A stretch of DNA of 64,000 bases from Gammaproteobacteria bacterium (GCA_019654215.1 BPDI01000009.1:22096-86095); one strand, 5' to 3'. Numbered from the stretch's first letter, positions 39,686-51,800 are shown. A program made the numbers and translations. Notes: generated by a model from the sequence alone, not told the origin.

Positions 39686-42362
39686 ATATCATTTAACTCT
39701 TAGCAGCCTTTTGTTGAGCTGTTTGTTTGCTGCACCGCTATTAGCGCAGCAACAACAAACCAATACCGGTGAGTCACCTCTTTTTCGAGGCGAGCAGTTG
39801 TTAATTAACGGTTCCTATGCCGCTGCTGCTGACATATTCCAAATGGCAGACGGTCTCGATCGTAATGAAGGTATTGTGGGTGCCAGTAAAGCATTCTTCA
39901 TGATGGGGAATACGCAGGAAGCAATAAACATTATTGAGCAGGTAATTGAAGATGACGATTATGCCAGCTACCCCTTGCTAAGCACCCAGCTGGCAGAAGT
40001 AAAACGATCTATTGGTCAGTCAGCGGAAGCAATCGAAATTTTATCAGTATTAATAGAAGGTCAATTTGAGCCGCCAGTCCGGGCGCTAGTCCAGTATGGT
40101 AGCCTGTTGCGGTTTGTGGGGAGAAAAGCGGAGGCAGGAGAGTACTTAGATCGCGCAGTGCAGCGCTACAACAATGGTTTGGTGTTTGCTTCGGAAGATG
40201 TAGTTATGGTGGCATTGGCGAGTTGGTTATTAGGAAACTTTCACGATGCTAATAGTTTGTTTGATGAAGCAACTCGTGCTAATCCCAATAATTTAGAAGC
40301 CCATGTCCTGTGGGGTGATTTATTCCTTGAGAAATACAACGCCAGTGATGCGGAGCGCTCATATCAGGATGCTCTTGATATAAACAGTCGCTACGTACCT
40401 GCACTGGTTGGTATCGCTCGGGTGGTTGGCGATGAACGCTCCTTACAAAGAGCTCTAGCGATCAATCCTAATTCAGTGATCGCCATGGAAGCCTATGGCC
40501 AACTACTGTTAATGGCCAGTCGGCAGGATGAAGCGTTGGAATATTTCGAACGGGCGCTAAATATTAATCCAGAATCATTAAAGACCCTTAGCATTCTTGC
40601 CGCGCAGGCAGCATTTAATCAGCGCGAAGATGAATACGAAGCCTTCAAGTCACAGGTGGATGAATTTAGTCCTAACAATCCGCAATTTTTAGGTGATGTT
40701 GCTGACACTTTTGGTAATAACTATTTATTTGCCGAAGCTGTTGAATTTGCTCGCGCGGCTATTGAGTCCGACTCGGAGTATTGGCAGGGCTATACCTTAT
40801 TAGGCAGTAATTTGATTCGTCTCGGTGAAGAGGAAGAGGGTAAGGCTAATCTCGAGATTAGTTTTGAAAACGATCCTTTTAATGTACTCACCTCTAACAT
40901 GCTAAAGGTATTCGATACTCTAGAAACCTATGCGACTTTAGAAAGCGAGAATTTCAAGGTTCACATGAGTCAAAACGACGCAGATATTCTCTGGCCTTAT
41001 TTGGAACCTCTTTTGGAAGAAAGCTGGGACACACTTACTGTTAAATATGGTTTCGAACCAGAAGGGCCGATTCTGATCGAAGTGTTCGAAAATACCGAAG
41101 ACTTTGCCGTGCGCTCTGTTGGTTTACCAGACATTGGTCCCTTAGTTGGAATCTGTTTCGGTAAAGTGGTTACACTAATTTCACCAGATACATTGTCAGC
41201 AAATTGGCAAGAAATTGTCTGGCACGAGTTCATGCATGTTATTACATTGCAGATGACCAACAACCGCATGCCTCGCTGGTTATCGGAAGGCATTTCCGTT
41301 TGGGAAGAGCGAGAAGGTCGACCTTATTGGGGCCGTAGCCAGGGATTGGATTTGGTAAGAGCTGCAACTGAGGACAAACTTCTTCACATAAAAGATTTGA
41401 ATTCCGGTTTCTCTGGCGCGCGCAACAACGCAGACCTTGGCTTCGCCTATTTTCAATCTTATTTGGTCGTTGATTACATCACCGAAGAATACGGCTTCGA
41501 AAAGTTAGCCGAGTTCATCGATCAGTACGCAGTGGTAAAAGAAGATTCAGAGCGTTTCAATGAAGTATTTCAACTAACTATGGATCAATTTAATGACGGA
41601 TTCCTTGGTTGGATAGATCGTCGCGTAGAAGAAATCAATGTGTTTGTACATACCGAAGATGTCCCAGATGAAGGTGAGGGGCATGGTCATGGTATCCGCG
41701 AAAATTCCAGCGCGATTTTAGCAGAGCTCTATAACAATGCGTCGTTGAAACAACATATGCGTTCCAGGATCGAAGAAAACGCCCGGGACTTCCAAGCCCA
41801 TTTGCAATTGGGAATAGTTCTGTTTAAAGAAGAAGATTTTGAACAAGCAAAGTTTCATCTAATCACGGCGAACGATATGTTGCCTTCTTATACGGGTTAT
41901 CCATCCCCGGCTTTGGTGTTGTCGCAGATCTATGATCGCGAAGAAAACCGCGCCGAACAATTACGCTGGCTGGAAATCCTCTTGGAAAATTTGCAGCACG
42001 ACTATGACTCCGCAATGATTTTGGCTGATGCGGCTCTAGCAGGTCAAAACTTTGATCGTGCTGCATACTACATTGATCGGGCAATTCAGGTGGATCCCTA
42101 TCGTAGCGGAGTGCACGAATTGAAAGCGAGATATGCGACCGCTATCGATGACTCGGCCTTAGCGGTAACTGAATACGAAGTTCTGCTTAAGCTGGAGATA
42201 AGCGATCCAGTGGAGGCTCGCACCGATCTCGCAGAAGCTTATTTAAAGAATGGACAAATAGACGAGGCGAAACAAAGCGTGCTCTATGCGCTGGAGGAAG
42301 CTCCAAGCTATCGTCGGGCCCAGGAGGTATTATTGCAGTCACTAGATGGGGCCCCCAATTAG
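39663..42362 (+). CDS. TPR protein with MA-like HExxH metallopeptidase domain
   Basis: About 899 residues from ATG 39663 (GTG 39651 also possible), overlapping the previous stop by 23 bp. A signal peptide (SLLLSCLFAAPLLAQ) is followed by an N-terminal array of tetratricopeptide repeats, for example NPNNLEAHVLWGDLFLEKYN and EALEYFERALNINPESLKTL. A gluzincin domain has WHEFMHVITLQ (zinc His pair, about residue 521) and PRWLSEGISVWEE (third ligand Glu). A His/Gly patch (GEGHGHG) and further C-terminal TPRs follow. It is periplasmic and probably proteolytic. The stop codon overlaps the GTG of the DUF4159 gene, so translation is probably coupled. Confidence 0.85.
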   Translation: MKLHLCNKYHLTLSSLLLSCLFAAPLLAQQQQTNTGESPLFRGEQLLINGSYAAAADIFQMADGLDRNEGIVGASKAFFMMGNTQEAINIIEQVIEDDDYASYPLLSTQLAEVKRSIGQSAEAIEILSVLIEGQFEPPVRALVQYGSLLRFVGRKAEAGEYLDRAVQRYNNGLVFASEDVVMVALASWLLGNFHDANSLFDEATRANPNNLEAHVLWGDLFLEKYNASDAERSYQDALDINSRYVPALVGIARVVGDERSLQRALAINPNSVIAMEAYGQLLLMASRQDEALEYFERALNINPESLKTLSILAAQAAFNQREDEYEAFKSQVDEFSPNNPQFLGDVADTFGNNYLFAEAVEFARAAIESDSEYWQGYTLLGSNLIRLGEEEEGKANLEISFENDPFNVLTSNMLKVFDTLETYATLESENFKVHMSQNDADILWPYLEPLLEESWDTLTVKYGFEPEGPILIEVFENTEDFAVRSVGLPDIGPLVGICFGKVVTLISPDTLSANWQEIVWHEFMHVITLQMTNNRMPRWLSEGISVWEEREGRPYWGRSQGLDLVRAATEDKLLHIKDLNSGFSGARNNADLGFAYFQSYLVVDYITEEYGFEKLAEFIDQYAVVKEDSERFNEVFQLTMDQFNDGFLGWIDRRVEEINVFVHTEDVPDEGEGHGHGIRENSSAILAELYNNASLKQHMRSRIEENARDFQAHLQLGIVLFKEEDFEQAKFHLITANDMLPSYTGYPSPALVLSQIYDREENRAEQLRWLEILLENLQHDYDSAMILADAALAGQNFDRAAYYIDRAIQVDPYRSGVHELKARYATAIDDSALAVTEYEVLLKLEISDPVEARTDLAEAYLKNGQIDEAKQSVLYALEEAPSYRRAQEVLLQSLDGAPN

Positions 42363-43189
42363 TGACCAGAAGTATTGCCAAAATTGGCGTAGCCATAAGT
42401 TGTGCTTTGTGGGCACAGCTTTCCCTCACCCAAGTTTTGCAATTTGGCAATAACGAAGATCGGGCTATCTATGGTAACGAAATTACCGAATTTACCTGGA
42501 TGCGCGGTCAATACACGAATCATCGTGGCGGCCAATATGGTTTTCGCCGGGGTGGCTGGTGGGATACGGACTATCCGGATTCCGATGAGAATTTTTTTGC
42601 GCGGTGTAATGCGCTACACCAATGTTGATACGAACCCAAGAAACCACGACTACATCCAGCTAACGGATCCGCGTTTATTCGAGCATATCTTCCTTTATAT
42701 GAACGGGAAAACGAGTGCCGATTGGCTCTTCCTATAGCGGCCCAAATTTTTTCGCCTGAAGAAATAGAAGCGCTGCGAGAGTTTATGTTCCGAGGCGGCT
42801 TCGTCATGGTTGATGACTTCTGGGGACAGCCGCACCTCGACGATATGTTTATGGAGATACAGAAAATATTTCCTGATCGGGAAATAATGCAGCTGGATCC
42901 CAGTCACGAAATTTTCCATATCTTTTTTGATATCGATGAATTCGCTCAAGTACCCGGTCGCATGGTGACCTGGGACTTTGGCGGTTTTATGAATCTCGAT
43001 GATCCGAGTTATCCACCGGAAGTATATGCGGTATTAGATGATGATGGCCGGATCATGATGATCGCAAATTATAACACCGACCTTGGTGATGGATGGGAAC
43101 ATACTTTTTATGAGCCTTATCCAACTAAATTCACCAATGAAGCGTACAAAATCGGAATTAACTTTTTAATCTATGCATTTAGTCACTGA
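42362..43189 (+). CDS. DUF4159 domain protein (two frameshifts)
   Basis: About 275 residues. The GTG start at 42362 overlaps the upstream TAG. A signal peptide (ISCALWAQLSLTQ) precedes FTWMRGQYTNHRGGQYGF and WWDTDYPDSDENF. After a shift near 42598 the frame reads VMRYTNVDTNPRNHDYIQLT then DPRLFEHIFLYMNG. After another near 42705 it reads FSPEEIEALREFMFRGGF, MVDDFWGQ, and IMMIANYNTDLGDGWEH. DUF4159 has a GATase-like fold and is regularly found next to MoxR/DUF58/vWA genes. Function unknown; probably periplasmic. Confidence 0.82.
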
Positions 43190-43206
43190 TTGACGGGAAT
43201 TAAAAA

Positions 43207-44242
43207 ATGGCAGATACAGCTGAAACAGATGAAGTATTAGAAATTGAGGATCAGGATGATCTCGCGTTGGTAAAACGGATGCAGGAAGGAGGGATAAAAT
43301 TGTTGCTGAAATTAAAAAGATTATTATTGGTCAGGAAGAAATTATAGATGAGCTGTTAATTGCCTTGTTCGGTGGTGGCCACGTTCTCGTAACCGGTGTA
43401 CCTGGTCTTGCGAAAACACTTCTTATTAAGACTGTTGCGGATATTCTGCAAGTGGACTTTAGTCGTATTCAGTTTACGCCTGACTTAATGCCTGCTGACG
43501 TGGTTGGTGCAGAAGTAGTTGAAGAGAAAGGTGGTAGTCGCGAACTGAAATTTGTTAAAGGCCCAATCTTTACCAGCATTCTGCTTGCGGACGAAATTAA
43601 CCGAACGCCACCGAAAACCCAGTCATCGTTGCTGGAAGCAATGGAAGAGCGGCAAGTAACGGCCGCGGGTGTAACCCACCCAATGGCACAGCCGTTTTTC
43701 GTATTAGCTACCCAAAATCCAATTGAACTGGAAGGAACGTATCCACTACCTGAAGCTCAGCTCGACCGCTTCATGTTCAAGATTGAATTGGATTACTTGT
43801 CAGAAGCTGACGAAGTAACGGTTGTTAGTCAGACTACTCAGACTCATGAAACTGGTCTTGCTCACCCATTGGGTGGCGAAGATATTCTGGATTTTCAGCG
43901 CATTGCCCGTCAGGTTCCTGCAGCTGAAGCGGTTATTCAATATGCGGTACGACTAGTCCATGCTTCTCGCCCCCAAACTGAATCTTCACCAGACTTCATT
44001 AAAGACTGGGTAGCTGGGGGGCTGGAATTCGCGCATCTCAGAACTTAATTCTCGCAGGTAAAGTCAGGGCATTGCTACTGGGTCGCTATAATGTTTCTTA
44101 TGGTGATGTAAGAGCCTTGGCGCCGTCAGTGATGCGACACAGGTTATTGCTCAACTTCCATGCTGAAGCAGAACGGGTATCCACCAACGATGTAATTGAA
44201 CGCTTGTTGGAAGCTGTGCCTGAACCAGCGTCTGATATTTAA
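43207..44242 (+). CDS. moxR: MoxR-family AAA+ ATPase (two frameshifts)
   Basis: About 345 residues from ATG 43207. After a shift near 43290 the frame reads KIIIGQEEIIDELLIALFGG then HVLVTGVPGLAKTLL (Walker A). SILLADEINRTPPKTQSSLL is Walker B with the MoxR-specific pattern; MEERQVTAAG, VLATQNPIELEGTYPLPEA and QLDRFMFKIELDYL complete the core. A second shift near 44020 leads to RASQNLILAGKVRALLLGRY, GDVRALAPSVMRHRLLLNF and the stop at 44242. MoxR proteins are hexameric chaperone motors that work with vWA proteins, as encoded on both sides here. Cytoplasmic. Confidence 0.9.
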
Positions 44243-44272
44243 ATCTCAGGGTAATTCGACTAATACTATTCA

Positions 44273-45159
44273 ATGTCCGAATCTTTAAAATTCCTAGACC
44301 AAGCGTTCTAGCCGGGCTCAGTAATCTCGAGTTACGGGCTCGTGTTGTTGTAGAAGGATTTCTTTCTGGGCTCACAAGAGCCCGAATCGGGGCTTTAGTG
44401 TCGAGTTTAATGATTACCGGCACTATCAACGAGGCGATGACATGCGCCAGTTGATTGGAAGTTATATGCTCGTAGTGACAAGCTTACATAAAACAATATG
44501 AAGACGAAACCAACGTGCGTTGTGTCATCTTATTGGATACCAGTGCATCCATGGCTTATTCCTCTGGGGAATAAGCAAACTGAATTATGGCATCACGCTC
44601 GCTTCTGCCTTTCTTATTTCATTATGCGTCAACGCGATGCAGTTGGATTAATTACCTTCGATGATGAGATACGAAACTACCTTCCAGCTAAATGCCGCCA
44701 ACCCCATTTGATGCAGATTCTTCGCACTCTGGCTCAAGTAGAATCCGGCAAGAAAACTGACGTAGTAAAACCTCTAAGGGATTTGGCGGCCTCATTAAAA
44801 AAAAAGAGTTTCGTGATTCTCATCAGCGATATGCTGGAGATGAAGAGCGCATCATTAATACGCTGCAAAATCTGCGTGGCATGGGCAATGATGTAATTAC
44901 TTTCCAAATCATGGACGATGCAGAACTGAATTTCCCATTCAATGAGGCATCTGAGTTTATCGATATGGAAGACGACGAATCTTATATCACTTCGCCGGCC
45001 GCCATACGTAACGCCTATCTGGAAAATCTCAACGAATTCCTGTCTTATTGTCGCAAACAGTGTCAGAGTAGTGGGGTGGATTATTGTTTGCTTAATACTG
45101 CTGAACCTCTGGATGAAGCCTTGTCCAATTATATGGCTAAACGGGCGAAGAGTTTTTAA
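44273..45159 (+). CDS. DUF58 domain protein (several frameshifts)
   Basis: About 295 residues across at least four shifts. From ATG 44273: [29 protein letters not shown], then [38 protein letters not shown] (vWA-like motif), [64 protein letters not shown] and [22 protein letters not shown]58 proteins are degenerate vWA proteins nearly always encoded next to MoxR. The final TAA overlaps the ATG of the BatA-like gene. Cytoplasmic adaptor role inferred. Confidence 0.82.
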
Positions 45160-47182
45160 TGGTTTTCCTTACTCCACTATTTCTGATTGGGTTGCTTGCC
45201 GCTTTGATACCAATCGCGATCCATCTAATTCGCCGCGAAAAACCACCCCAAAATCATGTTCAGTACTATCAGGTTCCTGAAGAAAACCTCGAAGAAATTG
45301 GGACTCTTTCAGCACCTGCAACAAATATTACTTTTGCTGCTTCGGTCAGCGGTTATTGCACTCCTGGTCATGGCCTTTGCACGACCGTTAATAAACCAGT
45401 CAGTTGCCCGATTGCTGGACGCAGATCCTCAATCCGCCGTGATCCTATTGGATCTCTCTATGAGCATGCAGTATGAGGAAGCTTTCGATCAGGCCAAGCA
45501 GGGAGCGCTTGATATTCTGAGTACTATGACAGCAGGAGACGAAGTGGCCTTAGTTGGTTTTTCAGACTCCGCGCAATTGGTTAGAGAATTAACGACTGAC
45601 CTTGACAGTATTCGCACAGCCATCGATGAAATACCTGAGGCAGGATACGGCACTACTCGATTCATGCCAAACCTGCGCTTAGCGGGTCAAATGCTGGAAG
45701 AATCTCGCTTTGAAAATCGGGCAGTTTACTTAATTTCCGATTTCCAAGATGTAGCCATGCAGTCATCTGAGGAAGGCTGGAAGCTAGCACCCGGTGTTGC
45801 CTTTACTGGTATCGATGTAGGTGCAGAAGAAAGCAGTAATTTGGTGTTAACCGATGTGCGCTCACCGGATCGGTTAATGGAAGATGCTTCAGAACAACAG
45901 ATCTTGGCTAGGGTAAGAACTACAGGAACTCTTTATCTCGATGAAGGTGAAGTTAGCCTCAGTATTAATGGACAGATGGTTGATCGCCAGCCGGTTAATC
46001 TCGGAGACAGATCGGAAGAAGTAATCACCTTTTCTACAGTATTCGAAAGTGAAGGTACCCATGTCGGTGAAGTGCGAGTAGCTGGTGATAATTTCGCTGT
46101 CGACAATTCTTATTTTTTTACCGTTGAAGTATTGCCCAAGATTCGTGTGCTGGTTGTGAATGGTGAATCCTCAGAAAACTGGTTCGATGATGAAGGTCAT
46201 TGGTTTGGGTTAGCAGTAAGTAGTGGTGAAGAATCTCCTTTTGAGCTGGACAGTATAGAACCAGGTGAACTCAGTGAAGCAGCGCTTAGACAGAGTGATG
46301 TTGCGGTCTTACTCAATGTCGGCAATCTCCTTCCAGCTCAGGCTGGCGCAATCGCCGAGTATGTGGAGTCCGGTGGTGCCTTATTGGTAGCCCCTGGCGA
46401 TCGCGTAGAACCTGGTCTCTTCAACCAACAATTTGAATCCATAGCACCTGCGGTATTGGAAAACCAGGATCTAAATTCTGAAGATTATCTGGTGATTGCA
46501 GATTTCGATCGCCGTCACCCTATTTTGCGGCCACTGGATAGTGATTGGTCAGCTCGTTTTGAAGGCCACTGGCGATTAATCCCTAATGAAAGCGCTGATG
46601 TGCTAATGCAATTCGATAATTCAGAGCCAGCTCTGGTTGAAAGAACAGTAGGGGATGGCAAAGGGAATCCTATTCGCTTCCGCCATGGATCTCGAATGGA
46701 ATAACTTGGCTCTGCAAGGACTATTTCTCCCTTTTGTACATGAAATCCTGCGCCATTTAGTGCAACCGGAATCGAATCAGAGATCTTTCCGGATAGGAGA
46801 TAATTTTTCTCTAGATCCAAGTGGTGAGGCCAATGTTATTGACGCTCAGGACGCTGACGGCAATGCCATCGAGTTCACCAACGATGGATTTGTAATTCAG
46901 GCAGGGACCCCAGGGTTTATTTCTGCTGACATTGATGGTGAGCCCGCACAATTTGCAATCAATATACTTCCCGAAGAATCCAACTTTGCCCGCACTCCGA
47001 TCGAGAATCTCTATGATTCGATTATTAACCCGGACACCAATCCAATTCGTTCAAGAGAAGTACAGACAGCTCAATTAATCGAAGAACTTGAACGGCCACA
47101 ACGGATTTGGTGGTGGATACTTGCTTTAGTAATGGCGTTAATAATCGCAGAAGCATTAATCGCTAACCGTACTTACCGCTAA
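45159..47182 (+). CDS. BatA-like vWA membrane protein (two frameshifts)
   Basis: About 675 residues. ATG 45159 overlaps the DUF58 stop. The N-terminus has the double-TM domain (FLTPLFLIGLLAALIPIAIH, then after a shift near 45250 ILLLLLRSAVIALLVMAFAR). A vWA domain follows with MIDAS VILLDLSMSM and AVYLISDFQD, then beta-sandwich regions, a GATase-like segment (DVAVLLNVGNLLPAQAGAIA, YVESGGALLVAPG), and after a shift near 46665 ILFASAMDLEWNNLALQGLF. A C-terminal TM (WWWILALVMALIIAEALI) ends the protein. It resembles BatA/BatB-type proteins linked to MoxR. It closes the operon. Confidence 0.85.
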
Positions 47183-47662
47183 CATTTTTCAAAATCCAAC
47201 CGTTAATTAGTTAGTTAAATTCGCTGTTGGAAAACGTCAGCTCTTATTCTTTTGTAAAAAAATCAACCAAGATGATACAAGCCTGCATCATCCTTACAAC
47301 ATAAATACTACAATTTAAGCGCATAAATGACGCTTGCTTAAAATCTTTAGAAGGGAAATTGAAGAGAGCGCTAATGAGGAGACTTGAAAGCCACTCAATG
47401 TTTAAAAAAGGGGGGGAACAAAGAAAAACCCCAAGCTCCTGCATTTAGCTATTTACAGGCGCGAGTCATATCCTTAATGCCGCAAACCGTAAACTACAAA
47501 AATGTTATCACAGCTATTTTCGGTTCTATGGCGTGGTAACAATTTGTAACAATGCCCTAGATGTTTTTGGCTTTCAGGTGAGAAAAATTGCAAAGCGGTT
47601 GGGCAAGAATAGGGCAGATTTTGTATTTAGAAAATATCGAAGGAGCGGTAGAAATATGTAAA
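47183..47662. other. Convergent intergenic region without a supported gene
   Basis: 480 bp between the 3' ends of the Bat-like operon and the CNNM gene. Only short random open frames are present. A GTAAC-N5-GTAAC direct repeat lies at 47536-47550 and a G7 run at about 47411. No convincing terminator was found for either side. Confidence 0.4.
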
Positions 47663-48760
47663 CTAATCTTCTACTTCCTCTTCCGGTGCAATTATTCCCA
47701 TACGCTTGGCGCGTCGTTCCCAATTTTTCCTTGCTAGTGCCTGCATGTCCTCAGCGTTGTCAGACTCATCGACTATTTCCAGCCCTAGCAAAGTTTCTAT
47801 TATGTCTTCCATGGTAACAATTCCTTCAGTACCACCAAACTCATCAACAACAAGTGCCATGTGTTCCTTTTTAGAGATAAAGGTATCGAGTAAATCCGGA
47901 ATAGGGACAGAAGCATGCACGACGATAATGTCACGCCGTATTTTATTTAGCGGCGTATGGTCTTTGTCATCAACTAGGTTCAGTAAAAGCTCGTCTTTAA
48001 GTGCGTAACCTGTAAAGTTGTCACCATTCTCGCGATAAATTGGTATGCGTGAAAAGGCCAGAGACGCATGTTTGTCATGGAATTCCCGCACTGTGGTGTC
48101 TTCATTGGCAGAAATAACCACAATGCGAGGAGTCATGATGTCCTTCACTAGAACCTTGCTGAATTTGAGCAGATTCTGAATAATTTTCTGCTCATTTTCT
48201 TCCAGCGCACCACTTTCCTTGCCTAGGTCGGTCATTACTGCGAAATCAGTGCGGCTTAGAATAGGCTTGTCTTTGTCTTTTTTGAGATGTCGAGTAATCA
48301 GAGGGAAAAGCCAGGTTAGTGGAGCTAGCAAGAAGATCATCACTTTTAAAGTGGGAATGGTAAAAGGGGTTAAGGCTTCCCAGTTATTAGCACCGATCGT
48401 CTTGGGTATTATTTCTGAAAACACTAGGACAGCTAAAGTCATACCTGCTGCTATTAGGAATTCCCAACTTATTAGCGTTACTCCGAGAATCTCTAATGAT
48501 GTTGCACCGAATATTACGGTGGCCTGAGAACCGACTAAGATCGCGCCAGCTGTATGAGCAATTGTATTTAGGGTGAGTATAGCCGCTAGCGGTCTATCGA
48601 TATCTTCTTTAAAACCCGCAAGATCTTTGGCAATTGAAGAGCCTTCCTGCTCTTTAATTCCTACATAGGCAGGAGTGACGCTAAGCAAAACAGCTTCCAG
48701 GATTGAGCAAAGGAAGGAGAAGAAAATACTGCCTAAGAAAAAGGCGACTAACAGTCCCAT
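47663..48760 (-). CDS. CNNM-domain (DUF21) CBS-pair transporter, HlyC/CorC-like
   Basis: 365 residues. The N-terminal CNNM transmembrane domain includes FFSFLCSILEAVLLSVTPAY, TLNTIAHTAGAILVGSQAT and LVFSEIIPKTIGANNWEALT. A CBS pair follows: VKDIMTPRIVVISANEDTTV and HMALVVDEFGGTEGIVTMED. The extra C-terminal CorC/HlyC domain seen in many relatives is absent. Members are implicated in Mg2+ or Co2+ homeostasis in the inner membrane. It is monocistronic as far as can be seen. Confidence 0.88.
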   Translation of the reverse strand: MGLLVAFFLGSIFFSFLCSILEAVLLSVTPAYVGIKEQEGSSIAKDLAGFKEDIDRPLAAILTLNTIAHTAGAILVGSQATVIFGATSLEILGVTLISWEFLIAAGMTLAVLVFSEIIPKTIGANNWEALTPFTIPTLKVMIFLLAPLTWLFPLITRHLKKDKDKPILSRTDFAVMTDLGKESGALEENEQKIIQNLLKFSKVLVKDIMTPRIVVISANEDTTVREFHDKHASLAFSRIPIYRENGDNFTGYALKDELLLNLVDDKDHTPLNKIRRDIIVVHASVPIPDLLDTFISKKEHMALVVDEFGGTEGIVTMEDIIETLLGLEIVDESDNAEDMQALARKNWERRAKRMGIIAPEEEVED

Positions 48761-48850
48761 CTATGTGTATCGTCTGCCGCGAGTAATAACCATTTTTACA
48801 TGATTAAATCGGAACTTACAATTGAAGTTATAGAGACCATTCCAATTTAA

Positions 48851-51800
48851 TTAGACGCCCAGGCTCGGTTCAGCCCTAGGAGCTATTTTAGTTTCTCTTC
48901 TAAACATGTGACGCAATCTATCTGGCAGCGCTAGCATGACAGGGGTAACTATCAAGGTTAGTATGGTGGCAAAGGAAAGGCCGAATACGATAGTAGAAGC
49001 AAGTCCAGCCCATTGAGATGCGATCGGACCGCCAATCTCGATCTCAGCACTGATCAAGTCAAATGACATGCCAATAGCTAGTGGCAGCAAACCAAAGCCA
49101 GTAGTGAATGTAGTTAGGAATACTGGACGTAATCTTTGTATGCCGGTATGAACAATGGTTTCTTTCAGGGTCCATTTTGGATGTTCGCGCTGGAGCACGT
49201 TAAAGGTATCGATAAGTACAATATTGTTATTCACAATAATTCCTGCCAGGGCGACGATACCTATTCCTGTCAGCATGACACTGAAGGTTTGGCCGGTTGC
49301 CAGCAATCCTAGTAAAACACCTGAGGTAGATAAAAGGACCGACGAAAGTATGAGTAGGGCCTGATAGTAACTATTAAACTGAGTCACCAATAATATCGCC
49401 ATTAATGCCATCGCCAGGGCGAAAGCCTGAATTAAGAATTCAGCGGATTCTTCCTGTTCCTCATTGGCGCCGCGGAATAGGTAGTCCACTTCTGCAACAG
49501 GTGGGTTAGCTTCGAGCCATGCTGCCAGTTCCTGCAGTTTATTGTCTGCTACAGTGCCAGGTGCGGGATTAGCGCGGATATACACAACTCGGCTGCTATC
49601 TACGCGCTGTATTGAGCTGACTTTCTGTTTGGCTTCGCGAGTAACAAAGCTACTGATAGGTACCGGCCCATTCGGAGTGCTGATACGAATAGTATCGAGT
49701 TGATCGATACCTCGATATTCCACTGGGTATCTGACTCTAATGTCTACTTCTTCTTCACTGTCGTCGGGCCGATAGTCCCCCATGAAGATGCCATTGGTGA
49801 GTAATTGAACAGCAGCACCAATCTCTGACATGTTGGCACCAAGCATAGCCGCTTGGGCCCTATCTACGTTGATTTCCCATTCGATACCAGGAAGCGGAGC
49901 TGTATCATCGATGTCGATGAGGCCAGTCATTTCATTTTCCATGAATTCACGGATGCGCCCCGCTTCAATAAATAACAGATCCAATTCTTCGCCAGAAAGC
50001 TCTACCTGAATTTCTTTTCCTACAGGAGGACCTTGTTCGACTGATACGATTTCCGCGCGTACTCCAGGGATTTGCGAGATCGCTTGGCGATACATGTTTT
50101 CAATTTCGAACCCATCGAAGTCGCGAGTACGGCGGTCAGTTAATTCAACGAAGATCGTACCAACCAGGTCAGGAGCCGCTTGCATGGGTCCGGCAGACTG
50201 AGCTCCGGCCCCAGATTGAGTAACAATACCTTCGTAATAACCTATTTCCTCAATGCGCTGTTCTGCATCCAACATGATGTCCCGCAGTTCTGCCGGAGAT
50301 AGATTACCTCTAGCAAAAATCTGGACCTGGGTTTGTAAAGGTTCTGGAGTAACAAAAAACTCGATACCTGAACCCCAGCGATCGTAAGCTATGACAATAC
50401 TAACTAAGGTTGCAATGCTTAATATGAAAATCGTGCCAGGAACGTTTACAGCTTTTTGTAAAATTGATGCATAGACACCAGTAATGCCTGTAACTTTGCC
50501 AGGATTACCTTCCTCTAAATTCTTTAAGTATGTGCGGTCTGCATCAGTTGATTTACCAATTAGTGCGCCGATGGTTGGGGCAAACAACAGCGCGTAAAAC
50601 AGTGATCCAATTAGCACGGCGAATACTGTAATGGGTAAGTAGCTCATGAATTGTCCTGACACGCCAGGCCAGAACATCAAGGGCAGAAAAGCAGCTAAGG
50701 TAGTGGCTGTGGAAGCGGTAATAGGCCAGAACATACGTTTTACGGAAGCCTTATAGGCTTCTCGACTATCTAACCCTTCCGCCATCTTCCGATCAGCATA
50801 CTCCACCATTACGATGGCGCCATCGATCAGCATCCCTAGACCGAGTAGTAATCCAAAAATCACCATAAAGTTATAAGTGAATTCCAGTACGTTGATGATG
50901 ATGAAAGCGAAGAAAAAAGAAAATGGAACAGCGAGAGTAACCAGTAACCCAGAGCGAACACCTACCGTAGCAATTACCACCAGTAGCACCAACACCATGG
51001 CAGTTGCCATGTTGCCTGAAAGACCGGAATTTTGTTCCAGCGCTATTGGAACACTATTATTTATATAAGCCATTGTCACTGCGGGAGGCAGCGTAGGTCG
51101 CATTTCTTCGACAATGACATTGATTTGTTCGAAGGCTTCTACCAGGTTGGCCCCCTTGCGCTTCATTACATTTAAAGAAATGTTTTGAGAATGATTGGCA
51201 TAGGAGTAACGAGTAGCGTCTTTAAAAGTTCGGCGCACCTCGGCCAAATCCGAAACAGTTAATACGCCTAAATCATTAGAGGCCAAGGGTAAGTTAAAAA
51301 GATCATCTGCATTTTCGATTAGACCTGGCACCTTAACAGGGAAGCTGCCCTGTCCAGTATCGACTTGCCCAGCAGCAATCAGACGGTTATTACTGGTAAC
51401 AGTCTGCACGATGGAGCCGTTTGGTATGCCATAGGTTTCCAATTTGGAAGGATTAATAACCACTTCCAACAACTGTTCTCGATTGCCCACCATGGGTGCT
51501 TCAAGAACCTGAGGTACTAGTTCAATCTCCCGTTGCAGGTCTTCCGCAATCCTTAGTAGAGTCCTTTCCGGAACTCCTTCACCACCAATAGCTATTTGTA
51601 CGATTGGCATGGAGGCAGCTGACATCTCCTGAATGATTGGCTCTTCTGTTGATTGAGGAAAGCGTGCTTTAGCACGGTTAATTGCTTCACGCACTTCTGC
51701 CAATGCAGCGGATGATTCGAAACTAATGTCGAATTCTGTCATGAGAGTTGCTGCACCTTCGCTAGAGAAGGAGGTGACTTCAACAATGCCATCTATTGTC

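Noticed and set aside
47244..47444. 66-codon minus-strand frame between convergent genes
   Set aside because: No ribosome-binding site or domain, and it runs through a G7 tract.
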